From Hymenobacter actinosclerus (GTDB taxonomy: Bacteria > Bacteroidota > Bacteroidia > Cytophagales > Hymenobacteraceae): a stretch of 64,000 nucleotides of DNA. The notes beneath the pieces were generated by a model. It saw only the letters and a list, made by a program, of their open reading frames with translations, had not been told where the DNA came from and made no database searches. The stretch covers positions 992,001 through 1,056,000 of the forward strand of contig NZ_FOHS01000002.1 of assembly GCF_900111515.1 (NCBI RefSeq), read 5' to 3'. Below, piece by piece: positions 1 to 7,492 of the stretch (position 1 is its first letter; every line of letters starts with the position of its first letter). Both the position numbers and the translations under genes were made by a program.

Positions 1-125
1 CGTTCGTTATCAAAGCCTCCGAAACACCGCAGAGCGTGCCCGCCTGGGTGTGGGCCAGCATGCTGGTGTTTCTGAGCTGGGGCGCGTACTACCTGTTCAC
101 GGCCCTGAGCATGCCTGCCACCTGA
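1..125 (+). CDS. C-terminal end of a membrane protein (partial)
   Basis: An open frame enters from the left edge in phase 3 and stops at TGA 123-125. It gives about 40 residues ending SMPAT. The segment VPAWVWASMLVFLSWGAYYL looks like one hydrophobic transmembrane helix close to the C terminus. The family cannot be named from this fragment. It converges on the redoxin gene at 397-1014, with an inverted repeat between them. Confidence 0.6.
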   Translation, partial: FVIKASETPQSVPAWVWASMLVFLSWGAYYLFTALSMPAT

Positions 126-191
126 GCCGCCCTGTAAGCTGCTTGGGTTAACCAGGCACGCTGTAGCGACGCCATCCTTTTAAGCTAACTC

Positions 192-247
192 AACAATCAG
201 CGCCGCCACGCTCCCGCAATTGCCGGGACGTGGCGGCGCTGATTGTT
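192..247. terminator. Perfect 19-bp inverted repeat, likely bidirectional terminator
   Basis: Positions 192-210 and 229-247 are exact reverse complements (19 of 19), separated by an 18-nt loop. The stem is GC-rich in its inner part and flanked by AA/TT. It lies between the converging partial gene (ends 125) and the redoxin gene (ends 397), where a shared terminator is expected. Confidence 0.6.
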
Positions 248-270
248 ACGGCACCAAACTGAATTTTACA

Positions 271-335
271 GCAATTTTCAGGTTGCTGTACCGGGTGTTG
301 CGTCTCTACATTCCGTACATGAACTCAAAATTTGC
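271..335. repeat. Degenerate, internally deleted copy of the repeat at 39605-39744
   Basis: Read on the minus strand, 303-335 resembles the left end of the element at 39605-39744, including its GTAGAGACGCAA arm. Positions 271-291 match that element's right end with one difference (GCAATTTTCAGGTTGC then GTAC). The loop and one arm are missing here. Similar ends at two distant sites suggest a dispersed element rather than chance hairpins. Confidence 0.55.
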
Positions 336-396
336 CCCAGGGCACGGCCTGACTCTACCCCGGTATTAGCCGGGCGACGCTGCTGGGTGAACGAGG

Positions 397-1014
397 CTAG
401 TTCTTTGCCGGCCGCGTCAGGTTTTCGAGGGCCGCTTTGAACTCGGGCGTGTCGTACTCGGCCATGCCATCGTGGCGGGCTACTACCTGCCCGTTAGGGT
501 CGAGGATGATGGTTGACGGGATGGAGTTCGAGTCGAACGGCGCGGCCAGCGGACCCAGGGGGAAATACGCCGGGAACGTGTAGCCCTGGCGCTTGAGCAT
601 GGCCTGGGCCTTGGCCGGATTCTCATCCAGCGAAATCATCACGAAGGCCACCTTTTTAGGGTCCATTTTCTTGTACAGGGCGTGGATGCCAGGCATTTCG
701 GCCACGCAGGGCGGGCACCAGGTGGCCCACAGATTCACGAACACCGCCTTGCCTTTCAGGTCGCTCAGGTTTACGTGTTTGCCATCGAGCGTGAGCAGCG
801 GCAGGTTGTGCGGGTAGGCCGCGCCAGCCGCCGCTACTATGGGCGTAGTGGCGGTTTCGGCCGGCGCTAACTCAGCCGGCGCATCAGCGTTCCACAGGCC
901 CGTAGCCAGCAGTCCGCGCTGCAGCGTGCCCATGACCGGCGTACGTAGCGGGGTGAACAGCACAAGGGCAAAAAGGGCCAGCGGGAGCCACGATATGAGA
1001 GTTTTACGATTCAT
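397..1014 (-). CDS. TlpA-like thiol-disulfide oxidoreductase (membrane-anchored redoxin)
   Basis: 205 residues. An N-terminal hydrophobic helix (about residues 8-24) anchors or exports the protein. It is followed by an Ala/Pro-rich linker and a thioredoxin-fold domain from about residue 66. The active site is WCPPC at 99-103, inside FVNLWATWCPPCVAEMPG, typical of the TlpA/ResA group that reduces disulfides or apocytochromes in the periplasm. The cis-Pro region SIPSTIILDPNG is also present. The open frame runs much further upstream, but the Met at 1012-1014 is chosen because it starts a normal signal/anchor (MNRKTLISW) and the upstream frame is low-complexity. It may support the c-type cytochromes nearby (inference). 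Confidence 0.88.
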   Translation of the reverse strand: MNRKTLISWLPLALFALVLFTPLRTPVMGTLQRGLLATGLWNADAPAELAPAETATTPIVAAAGAAYPHNLPLLTLDGKHVNLSDLKGKAVFVNLWATWCPPCVAEMPGIHALYKKMDPKKVAFVMISLDENPAKAQAMLKRQGYTFPAYFPLGPLAAPFDSNSIPSTIILDPNGQVVARHDGMAEYDTPEFKAALENLTRPAKN

Positions 1015-1259
1015 AATCAGGTAATTCAAAAGCGAGACAACAAAGGATTGAAAGGGGGCCGCGGAGCAAACCCCGACCACCGGCCGGGCAAGTTTACCGG
1101 GCCGATGCAGCAGAAAAAGGGGCTCAGGGCACTGTCGTGCAGATGCGCCGGGCGCAGTAATACTGGCCCGCAGCTGGGCGGGCGTAAAAAAGCCGGCTAC
1201 TGCCCCGGCAAATGAGAGCAGCCAACCGGATGTTGCACCCGGCTCCAAATTGCGTTTTC

Positions 1260-1628
1260 CTACGAGAAACGAACGGGCGGGGCCTTGTTGGGGTGATTGG
1301 CGAAGACCTGCGCCGGGCCGCTGGCAGGGCCGCGGGCGGGCGCAATACCGGCTGCATCGGCCGGGAACAGCAGCCCGAAAAACACGGCTGCAAAACTGCC
1401 CGGAACCAGATGCAGTGGGGGCAGCTTGGCTTTCACGCTTTGGGCGTAGTCGGCCGGTGGGCTGGCCTGTACGGCTGGCACCTTCTTTTTGCAGAATCCG
1501 GGGCGGGCCGGCTCCGGGCGGGTGTTGTAGCTGGTTGCGGTGGCCCTGGCCCGGGCGGGCAGCGGCTGGCAATGCAGGAAAAATCCCGCATAGAGCAGCA
1601 ACAGCAGATGGGCCAGTAAACGGGGCAT
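1260..1628 (-). CDS. Small exported hypothetical protein
   Basis: 122 residues if started at the ATG complement 1626-1628, which gives MPRLLAHLLLLLYAGFF, a plausible signal peptide. A Pro/Ala-rich region follows, then a second hydrophobic stretch (SFAAVFFGLLFPADAAG). I recognise no family. The frame is open further upstream, but the upstream residues lack any signal character. It is on the same strand as the redoxin, 245 bp upstream of it. Overlapping plus-strand frames look like shadows. Existence as a gene is moderately supported only. Confidence 0.4.
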   Translation of the reverse strand: MPRLLAHLLLLLYAGFFLHCQPLPARARATATSYNTRPEPARPGFCKKKVPAVQASPPADYAQSVKAKLPPLHLVPGSFAAVFFGLLFPADAAGIAPARGPASGPAQVFANHPNKAPPVRFS

Positions 1629-2029
1629 AGACAACGGAACCGCAGGCAAAGGTGCGCACATTTTCAGCAACCGGCCGGCAGCAAAGCCACCAGGGGCCGC
1701 AACGCAGTGGCAGCCGACCGCACACAAAGCGTGCCGTTACCGGCGCAGCAGGTGGCAAATCAGGCTCCGTCCGGAGTCGCCCCTAACCGCTGTAACGCAG
1801 CCCCATTGCTGGGCAGCATTATCAATTAAACGGACGTTTACTACCGTCGCTGGCTACTTATGAGTCTATTAATGAAGCCAATTGGCTGGCGAAGTGATAA
1901 GTACTTGCTGTGAGTTAAACAGCCATCTATTCCAGCTTAATGCATTAACTATCAGAGCAAAAGACAACCGCTATTAACTAAAAGCTAATGGCTAAGCCTT
2001 GCTTTATGGAACCAAACCATACTGCCACG
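1629..2029. other. Divergent intergenic region, 5' part
   Basis: About 400 bp between the small minus-strand gene and the ArsR promoter. The right half (roughly 1810-2029) is clearly AT-richer than the surroundings. No RNA gene or convincing open frame was seen. Confidence 0.5.
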
Positions 2030-2060
2030 TTGTATACATGAACAAATGAACATACCTTTG
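2030..2060 (+). promoter_or_regulatory. Bacteroidota-type promoter of the ArsR gene, with tandem ATGAACA repeats
   Basis: TTG at 2030-2032 and TACCTTTG at 2053-2060 are separated by 20 bp. This fits the Bacteroidota sigma consensus TTG-N19/20-TAnnTTTG. The spacer carries two direct copies of ATGAACA (2038-2044 and 2046-2052), a possible operator for the ArsR protein itself. The promoter lies downstream of the ATG at 2046, so translation should start at 2070. Confidence 0.7.
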
Positions 2061-2069
2061 TGGCTTCCT

Positions 2070-2387
2070 ATGAATACTCCCACTGCTCCTGCCGACCTGA
2101 ACCTGACCACCGAGAAGATGGAGAAGGTGGCCTTCATTCTTAAAACCACGGCCCACCCCACGCGCATCGCCATCGTGCAGCTGCTGGCCCAGCAGGAAAG
2201 CCTGTCGGTGACCGATATCAGCGAGAAGCTGCAAGTCGAGCAGAGCCTCCTCTCCCACCACCTGACGGGCATGAAGCTCAAGGGTATTCTGGGCAGCCAG
2301 CGCGACGGCAAGAACATTCTCTATTCGCTGAAAATGCGCGAGGTAGTCGACGTGATTCAGTGCCTGGCCGGATGCACTTTTCTGTAA
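2070..2387 (+). CDS. ArsR-family winged-helix repressor, candidate persulfide/thiol sensor
   Basis: 105 residues. The winged-helix core runs from about residue 17 to 95, with recognition helix region EQSLLSHHLTGMKLKG and a beta wing around GSQRDGKNILYSL. The only two cysteines sit at the extreme C terminus as CLAGC, where ArsR proteins have helix alpha-5. The classic metal motif ELCVCDL in alpha-3 is absent. With the sulfur genes that follow immediately, a role like BigR/SqrR persulfide sensors is plausible, but those use a differently placed Cys pair, so this is inference. The start at 2070 is set by the promoter -7 element at 2053-2060, which excludes the upstream ATG at 2046. Confidence 0.85.
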   Translation: MNTPTAPADLNLTTEKMEKVAFILKTTAHPTRIAIVQLLAQQESLSVTDISEKLQVEQSLLSHHLTGMKLKGILGSQRDGKNILYSLKMREVVDVIQCLAGCTFL

Positions 2388-2460
2388 GAGGTCCGGCCTT
2401 TTTTTAGGCCGAAATACATGAATACTCCTTCATACCTACATACGTTCTGCCGCTTCCCGC

Positions 2461-3276
2461 ATGCTCCCCTACTTCGGCTATTTCTCCGCCATCTTCATTG
2501 GCCTTTCGCTTGGCATTATGGGCGGCGGCGGCTCTATTCTCACCGTCCCGGTGCTGGTGTATCTGATGGGCGTGAGTCCGGTGCTCAGCACGGCGTACTC
2601 GCTGTTCGTGGTAGGCTCGACTTCGGTGGTGGGGGCGGCGGGCTACTTCCGCAAGGGCCTGGTTTCGCTGAAAACGGCGGTTATCTTTCTTATTCCGTCG
2701 CTGCTGTCGGTGTTTGCGGTGCGCAAGCTGCTCATGCCGGCCATCCCGCACGAGCTGTTCACGCTGGGCCGCCTCGTGTTCACCAAAGACCTGCTGGTGC
2801 TCGTGGCGTTTGCCGTGCTGATGGTGGTGGCCGCTACTTCCATGATTCGCAGCAAGCAGGCCGAGGTGGTGCTGGATGAGGACCTGCACCGCCAGCAGGC
2901 CTTCAACTATCCGCTCATTCTGGGCATCGGCCTGGTGGTGGGGGGCCTGACGGGCTTCGTGGGCGCGGGCGGCGGTTTCCTCATTATTCCGGCGCTGGTG
3001 CTGGGGGCCCGCCTGCCCATGAAACTGGCCGTGGGTACCTCGCTGGCCATCATTTCGCTTAACTCGCTTATAGGCTTTACGGGCGATTTGAGCGCCGGCA
3101 CGCCCATCGCCTGGGGCTTTCTGCTGGGCTTTCTGGCCTTCGCGCTGGCCGGCATTGTGCTGGGCACCTACCTGGCCCGCTTCATTCCGGGCGCCCGGCT
3201 CAAACCGGCTTTCGGCTGGTTCACGCTGGCCATGGGCACCTTTATTCTGCTGCGCGAGCTGGTGTTCACGCCCTAG
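2461..3276 (+). CDS. TauE/SafE family sulfite/sulfur-compound exporter
   Basis: 271 residues with about eight hydrophobic segments. The two internally similar halves typical of TauE/SafE (DUF81) are visible: a glycine-rich GIMGGGGSILTVPVLVYL near residue 18 and the second-half counterpart GFVGAGGGFLIIPALVLG near 165. The family exports organosulfur compounds or sulfite across the inner membrane. A small hairpin (2394-2411) separates it from arsR, and the persulfide dioxygenase-like gene follows 94 bp downstream. It probably exports the sulfite that this enzyme would release (inference). Confidence 0.9.
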   Translation: MLPYFGYFSAIFIGLSLGIMGGGGSILTVPVLVYLMGVSPVLSTAYSLFVVGSTSVVGAAGYFRKGLVSLKTAVIFLIPSLLSVFAVRKLLMPAIPHELFTLGRLVFTKDLLVLVAFAVLMVVAATSMIRSKQAEVVLDEDLHRQQAFNYPLILGIGLVVGGLTGFVGAGGGFLIIPALVLGARLPMKLAVGTSLAIISLNSLIGFTGDLSAGTPIAWGFLLGFLAFALAGIVLGTYLARFIPGARLKPAFGWFTLAMGTFILLRELVFTP

Positions 3277-3370
3277 GCTCCGGCCCGCCCGGGTTATACC
3301 AACCTGCTGATCCAGCGCATAAGTCAACCCGCTTTTTTGCGACTTTCTTCATTCCCTAATCACCCCTACC

Positions 3371-4726
3371 ATGAAAATCGAACAGTTTGAAGACAAGGGC
3401 CTGGCCCACTTTGCCTACGCCATCCTCAGCGAGTGCGCCCGCGAAATCGTGCTCATCGACCCGGCCCGCGACCCACAGCCCTACTACGACTACGCCCAGA
3501 AGCACGACGCCAAAATCGTGAGTGTCATCGAAACCCACCCGCACGCCGACTTCGTAAGCTCGCACCGCGAAATTGCCGAGCACACGGGCGCCACTATCCG
3601 CGTCAGCAAGCTATTGGGGGCAGATTATGCGCACGAGACGTTCGATGAAGGCCAGGCGTTTACCAGCGGCAAGCTCACGTTTCGGGCCCTGAACACGCCC
3701 GGCCACTCGCCCGATTCCATCACCATCATCCTCAGCCGCGAGGGCCGCGACGTGGCCGCTTTCACCGGCGACACGCTGTTTATCGGCGACGTGGGCCGGC
3801 CCGACCTGCGCGAGAAAGCCGGCAACCTGACCGCCAGGCGTGAGGAGCTGGCCCGCCAGCTGTACCACTCGCTGCGCGACAAGCTCATGCCGCTGGCCGG
3901 CGACGTGCTGGTATACCCGGCCCACGGCGCGGGCAGCCTCTGCGGCAAGGCCCTGAGCGGCGCCAACAGCAGCACCATCGCCGATGAAAAATTCGGCAAC
4001 CCGATGCTGCGCGCTATGAGCGAGCAGGAGTTCGTGCGGGAGCTGCTGGCCGACCAGCCCTTCATTCCTAAATACTTCGGGCACGATGTGGCCCTGAACA
4101 AGGCCGGCGCGCCCGCCTATGCCCCCAGCGTGCAGCAGGTGCCGCGCCTGAACGCCGACGCCAGGCTGACTAGCGGCGTGCTGGTAGTTGATACCCGCCC
4201 CGAAGCTGAGTTCAAGCAGGGCCACGCCGGGGGCGCCCTCAACATTCAGCAGGGCGGCAAGTTCGAAACCTGGCTGGGCTCGATTATTGGCCCCGACGAG
4301 CCGTTCTATCTGGTAGCCGCCGACGAGGCCACGCTGGAAAACCTGATCAGCAAAACTGCCAAAATTGGTTACGAAGGCCTGATTGCAGGGGCCCTGGTGG
4401 GCTCGCCGGCCACTGAGGCGACCCTGCCGAAGCTCGACGTGGAGCAGTTCCGCCAGCACCCCGCCGACTACACCATCGTGGACATCCGCAACCGGGTGGA
4501 GCACCGCGACGAGCCTATTTTCGAGGGCGCCATCAGCATTCCGCTGCCCGAGCTGCGCGAGCGGGCCCACGAAATTCCGACTGGTAAGCCCGTGGTGGTG
4601 CATTGCGCCGGGGGCTACCGCTCGGCCGCCGGCGCCAGCATCGTGGCCCCGGTGCTGCCCGGCACCGAGGTGCTCGATTTAGGCGAGGCCGTGAAGTCCT
4701 TCCAACTGGCCGGCGCGGCTCACTAA
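3371..4726 (+). CDS. Metallo-beta-lactamase / double rhodanese fusion, persulfide dioxygenase type
   Basis: 451 residues. The N-terminal metallo-beta-lactamase domain (1 to about 230) carries the metal motif THPHADF (H56, H58, D60). The usual second His is replaced by Phe61, as expected for mononuclear-iron persulfide dioxygenases (ETHE1/CstB group). The later ligands GHSPDS, TGDTLFIGDVGRPDL and YPAHGAGS are present. Two rhodanese domains follow. The first (about 255-345) has no catalytic cysteine. The second (about 350-448) has Cys412 in VHCAGGYRS. The family oxidises glutathione or other low-molecular persulfides to sulfite and can move sulfane sulfur through the rhodanese. Neighbours support this: an exporter upstream and another rhodanese 6 bp downstream. 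Confidence 0.9.
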   Translation: MKIEQFEDKGLAHFAYAILSECAREIVLIDPARDPQPYYDYAQKHDAKIVSVIETHPHADFVSSHREIAEHTGATIRVSKLLGADYAHETFDEGQAFTSGKLTFRALNTPGHSPDSITIILSREGRDVAAFTGDTLFIGDVGRPDLREKAGNLTARREELARQLYHSLRDKLMPLAGDVLVYPAHGAGSLCGKALSGANSSTIADEKFGNPMLRAMSEQEFVRELLADQPFIPKYFGHDVALNKAGAPAYAPSVQQVPRLNADARLTSGVLVVDTRPEAEFKQGHAGGALNIQQGGKFETWLGSIIGPDEPFYLVAADEATLENLISKTAKIGYEGLIAGALVGSPATEATLPKLDVEQFRQHPADYTIVDIRNRVEHRDEPIFEGAISIPLPELRERAHEIPTGKPVVVHCAGGYRSAAGASIVAPVLPGTEVLDLGEAVKSFQLAGAAH

Positions 4727-4732
4727 CGCACC

Positions 4733-5146
4733 GTGCCGAACGCTATTTCGCGGCGGCGGCCGCTCCTGGTGGCCGCGCTGCTCTTTCTTCTCTTCTTTGG
4801 TCTTCTCATGCTGAATTTCTTTAAATCCTCGCCCCCGGCCTACCAGAACCTCACGCCCGCCCAGTTTGCCGAGGCCCGGCGCCGGCCCGGCACGGTGCTG
4901 CTCGACGTGCGCCGCCCCGACGAGTTTGCCGGCGGCCACCTGCCCGGCGCCATCAACATCGACGTAACGGCGCCCGACTATGCGCAGCGCGCGGCGGCGC
5001 TGGATAAAACCCGGCCCACCTACGTGTACTGCCGCAGCGGCGCCCGCTCGGCCAAAGCCGCCGAGCAACTCACCAAGGCCGGTTTTGCCAACGTGGCCAA
5101 TATGCTGGGCGGGGTGCTCGACTGGTCGGAGCCGCTGGAGCGCTAG
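4733..5146 (+). CDS. Membrane-anchored single-domain rhodanese
   Basis: 137 residues, GTG start at 4733, six bases after the previous stop. The first 30 residues (RRRPLLVAALLFLLFFGLLM) form a signal-anchor that would place the domain on the periplasmic side. The rhodanese domain (38-135) has the CDC25-like start LLDVRRPDEFAGGHLPGAIN and the active-site loop CRSGARS with Cys100. The next ATG (4808) would remove the anchor, so GTG is preferred. It is likely co-transcribed with the dioxygenase fusion and may supply or receive sulfane sulfur outside the cytoplasm (inference). Confidence 0.88.
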   Translation: MPNAISRRRPLLVAALLFLLFFGLLMLNFFKSSPPAYQNLTPAQFAEARRRPGTVLLDVRRPDEFAGGHLPGAINIDVTAPDYAQRAAALDKTRPTYVYCRSGARSAKAAEQLTKAGFANVANMLGGVLDWSEPLER

Positions 5147-5150
5147 GCAG

Positions 5151-5798
5151 ATGGCAACTCCGACTGCTACCGGTGCCAAGCAGCACTGGGAAACCGTGTA
5201 CGACACCCGCCAGCCTCATCAGGTTAGCTGGACCCAGGCCGTGCCCGCCACCTCGCTCGAATTTATCCGGGGCTTCGCGCTGCCCCGGCAGGCCCCCATC
5301 ATCGACGTGGGCGGCGGCGACAGCAGGCTGGTAGATTATCTGCTGGCGGAGGGCTACGAGAACCTGACGGTGCTTGATATTTCGGGGGCGGCGCTGGGCC
5401 GGGCACGGCAGCGGTTGGGGCCCGCCGCCGCCAGCCGCGTGCAGTGGCTGGAAGCCGACGTGCGCGACTTCAGGCCACCCCAGACCTATGCCCTCTGGCA
5501 CGACCGGGCCGCGTTTCATTTCCTGACGGCCGCCCCCGATGTGGAGCGCTACCTGGCGCTGGCCCGGGCGGCGGTAGTGCCCGGCGGCTACCTCACCATG
5601 GGCACGTTCTCGCCGGCGGGTCCCACCGCGTGCGGCGGGCTGCCCATCCGCCAGTACAGCGAGCAGCAGCTAACCGAGCAGCTGCACCGGGGTTTCCGGA
5701 AGCTGCGCTGCCGCACCGAAGACCATCTTACACCGTTTCAAACCACCCAGAATTTCCTTTTCTGCTCCTTCCGCCGCCAATTGGTGGCCTCGGTCTGA
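5151..5798 (+). CDS. Class I SAM-dependent methyltransferase (sulfur cluster, copy 1)
   Basis: 215 residues. Motif I is PIIDVGGGDSRLVDYLL (about residue 49). An acidic end of beta-2 (LTVLDISGAAL) and motif III around EADVRDF are visible. The conserved LWHDRAAFHFL marks a subgroup of small-molecule methyltransferases that start HWETVYDTRQPHQVSW. The start at 5151 lies four bases after the rhodanese stop. The substrate is not readable from sequence. Its place among sulfide and persulfide genes suggests methylation of a thiol, sulfide or metalloid (inference). It is unlike the second methyltransferase at 6393, so the two are not a recent duplication. Confidence 0.85.
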   Translation: MATPTATGAKQHWETVYDTRQPHQVSWTQAVPATSLEFIRGFALPRQAPIIDVGGGDSRLVDYLLAEGYENLTVLDISGAALGRARQRLGPAAASRVQWLEADVRDFRPPQTYALWHDRAAFHFLTAAPDVERYLALARAAVVPGGYLTMGTFSPAGPTACGGLPIRQYSEQQLTEQLHRGFRKLRCRTEDHLTPFQTTQNFLFCSFRRQLVASV

Positions 5799-5819
5799 GC
5801 TTACTTTTTCTGCTTTCTC

Positions 5820-6380
5820 ATGTTCGAATTACTTCGTCAGCCCTGGCCCTGGTACGTGGCCGGCCCGCTGATTGGCCTGACGGTGCCGGCGCTGCTACTC
5901 ATTGGCAACAAGGCGCTGGGCATCAGCTCCTCGCTGCGGCACGTGTGCGCCGCCTGCGTGCCCGCGGGCATTCCGTTCCTGAACTACAACTGGCGGGCCG
6001 AAAGCTGGAACCTGTTTTTCGTGCTGGGCATCGTTCTGGGCGGCTTTATCGGCTACCAGGTGCTGGGCCACCCCGAGGTGGTGGCTATTTCGGCCGAAAC
6101 CGTGCGCGACCTGAAGGCGCAGCTGCACCTGACCGACTTTTCGGGCCTGCTGCCTAAAGAGCTGTTTGCCCTCGAAAACCTGGGCAACTGGAAGGGCTGG
6201 GTGTTTCTGGTGCTGGGTGGCTTTATGGTGGGTTTTGGCACGCGCTACGCCGGCGGCTGCACCTCGGGCCACGCTATTTCGGGCCTTTCCAACCTGCAAT
6301 GGGTGTCGCTGGTAGCCGTTGTAGCCTTTTTCGTCGGCGGCCTGCTGATGACCTGGGTGTTGTATCCCCTCATGTTTTAA
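5820..6380 (+). CDS. YeeE/YedE-family sulfur transporter, N-terminal half protein
   Basis: 186 residues with about five hydrophobic segments. It carries the family signature [20 protein letters not shown] near residue 140, whose cysteine is one of those that pass thiosulfate in YeeE (TsuA). An unusual [10 protein letters not shown] pair lies near residue 40. In this arrangement the transporter is encoded by two proteins; the partner is at 7038. Normally the two are adjacent, but here a methyltransferase gene sits between them. The likely role is uptake of thiosulfate or a related sulfur compound across the inner membrane. Confidence 0.88.
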   Translation: MFELLRQPWPWYVAGPLIGLTVPALLLIGNKALGISSSLRHVCAACVPAGIPFLNYNWRAESWNLFFVLGIVLGGFIGYQVLGHPEVVAISAETVRDLKAQLHLTDFSGLLPKELFALENLGNWKGWVFLVLGGFMVGFGTRYAGGCTSGHAISGLSNLQWVSLVAVVAFFVGGLLMTWVLYPLMF

Positions 6381-6392
6381 CTCCCCTACCCC

Positions 6393-7016
6393 ATGAGCCC
6401 AGCCTCGCTGCCCGCCACCGCAGATTTTTGGAATGAGCGCTACGAAAGCGAGCAATACGCCTACGGCACCGCCCCCAACGCCTATTTCCGCCGCCAGCTC
6501 GACCTGCTGCCGCCCGGCCGCCTGCTGCTGCTGGCCGAGGGCGAAGGCCGCAACGCGGTGTACGCCGCCCGGCGCGGCTGGCAGGTAACGGCCATCGATT
6601 TCAGCGACGAGGCCCGCGCCAAAGCCCAGCGCCTGGCCGTGGCCCAGGGCGTGCACCTTAACTATCAGGTGGCCGACCTGACCGACCTGAGCTGGCAGCA
6701 AACCGGTGCCTACGACGCCATCGGGCTGATTTACGCCCACCTGCCCACCGCCGACCGCCAGGCCGTGCACGCGGCCGCCGCCAGCAGCCTGGCGCCGGGC
6801 GGGCATTTGCTGCTCGAAGCCTTCAGCCCGCGCCAGCTGGGCCTGCTCTCGGGCGGCCCCAAAACGGCAGATTCGCTCTACGAGCCGGCCGATTTGGCCA
6901 CTGACTTCGCCGGCCTCCAGGTGCTCGAAAACCGGGAGCTGGGCGTGGTGCTCCACGAGGGCAGCTTCCACGCCGGTCCGGCCCAGGTGGTGCGCCTGCT
7001 GGCTAAGCGGGCCTAA
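6393..7016 (+). CDS. Class I SAM-dependent methyltransferase, TehB-like (sulfur cluster, copy 2)
   Basis: 207 residues. It starts FWNERYESEQYAYGTAPNAY, the beginning of a TehB/thiol-methyltransferase-like subgroup. The SAM-binding region LLLLAEGEGRNAVYAARRGW follows near residue 45, then VTAIDFSDEAR and DLTDLSW. TehB-type enzymes methylate tellurite, selenite or thiols. The position between the two YeeE/YedE halves strongly suggests that the methylated substrate is linked to the transported sulfur compound (inference). The start is 12 bp after the upstream stop. Confidence 0.85.
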   Translation: MSPASLPATADFWNERYESEQYAYGTAPNAYFRRQLDLLPPGRLLLLAEGEGRNAVYAARRGWQVTAIDFSDEARAKAQRLAVAQGVHLNYQVADLTDLSWQQTGAYDAIGLIYAHLPTADRQAVHAAAASSLAPGGHLLLEAFSPRQLGLLSGGPKTADSLYEPADLATDFAGLQVLENRELGVVLHEGSFHAGPAQVVRLLAKRA

Positions 7017-7037
7017 CTTCTTCCCTTATTCTTTATC

Positions 7038-7448
7038 ATGAAAAACCTGAAATACCTGGTGCTGGGCGTGCTGTTCGGCATTATTCTCACCAAAAGCGAA
7101 GTCGTGAGCTGGTGGCGCATCCAGGAGATGTTCCGCTTCCAGAGCTTTCACATGTACGGCGTTATCGGTTCGGCCATTGTGGTGGGGCTGCTTTCGATTC
7201 AGCTCATCAAGCGCAACCACCTCAAAACCATCAACGGCGAAACCATCCGCATTGCCGATAAGAAGTACAGCCACGGCGTCTGGATTGGGGGCACTATCTT
7301 CGGGCTCGGCTGGGCCCTGACGGGCGCCTGCCCCGGCCCCATGTTCGCCCAGCTGGGCAGCGGCGTGGCCGGCGCCGCCGTCCTGATTCTGGCCGCCCTG
7401 GCCGGCACCTGGACTTACAGCGCCCTGCGCGAGCGGCTGCCGATGTAA
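7038..7448 (+). CDS. YeeE/YedE-family sulfur transporter, C-terminal half protein (DUF6691 type)
   Basis: 136 residues with about four hydrophobic segments. It carries the second family motif GWALTGACPGPMFAQLGSG near residue 90, with the conserved Cys of the thiosulfate path. It pairs with the 5820-6380 product. A basic loop (IQLIKRNHLKTINGETIRIADKK, described here only by its character) separates two helices on the cytoplasmic side. It probably forms one heteromeric channel with the first half. Confidence 0.88.
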   Translation: MKNLKYLVLGVLFGIILTKSEVVSWWRIQEMFRFQSFHMYGVIGSAIVVGLLSIQLIKRNHLKTINGETIRIADKKYSHGVWIGGTIFGLGWALTGACPGPMFAQLGSGVAGAAVLILAALAGTWTYSALRERLPM

Positions 7449-7492
7449 GCCCCTGGCGGCGGCGGCAGCCAGTCATTTAGCCCCCGCCTGCC

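Noticed and set aside
2046..2069. Upstream ATG for the ArsR gene
   Set aside because: It lies before or within the -7 element at 2053-2060, so it would not be on the transcript.
2394..2411. Terminator between arsR and tauE
   Set aside because: Only a 6-bp stem with a T-rich loop; too weak to call and not followed by a T-run.
2404..3327. Long minus-strand open frame (about 307 codons)
   Set aside because: Shadow of the TauE/SafE gene. It is Gln/Arg/His-rich, as is usual for antisense frames in GC-rich genes.
3611..4603. Long minus-strand open frame
   Set aside because: Antisense of the persulfide dioxygenase gene, with no domain or start context.
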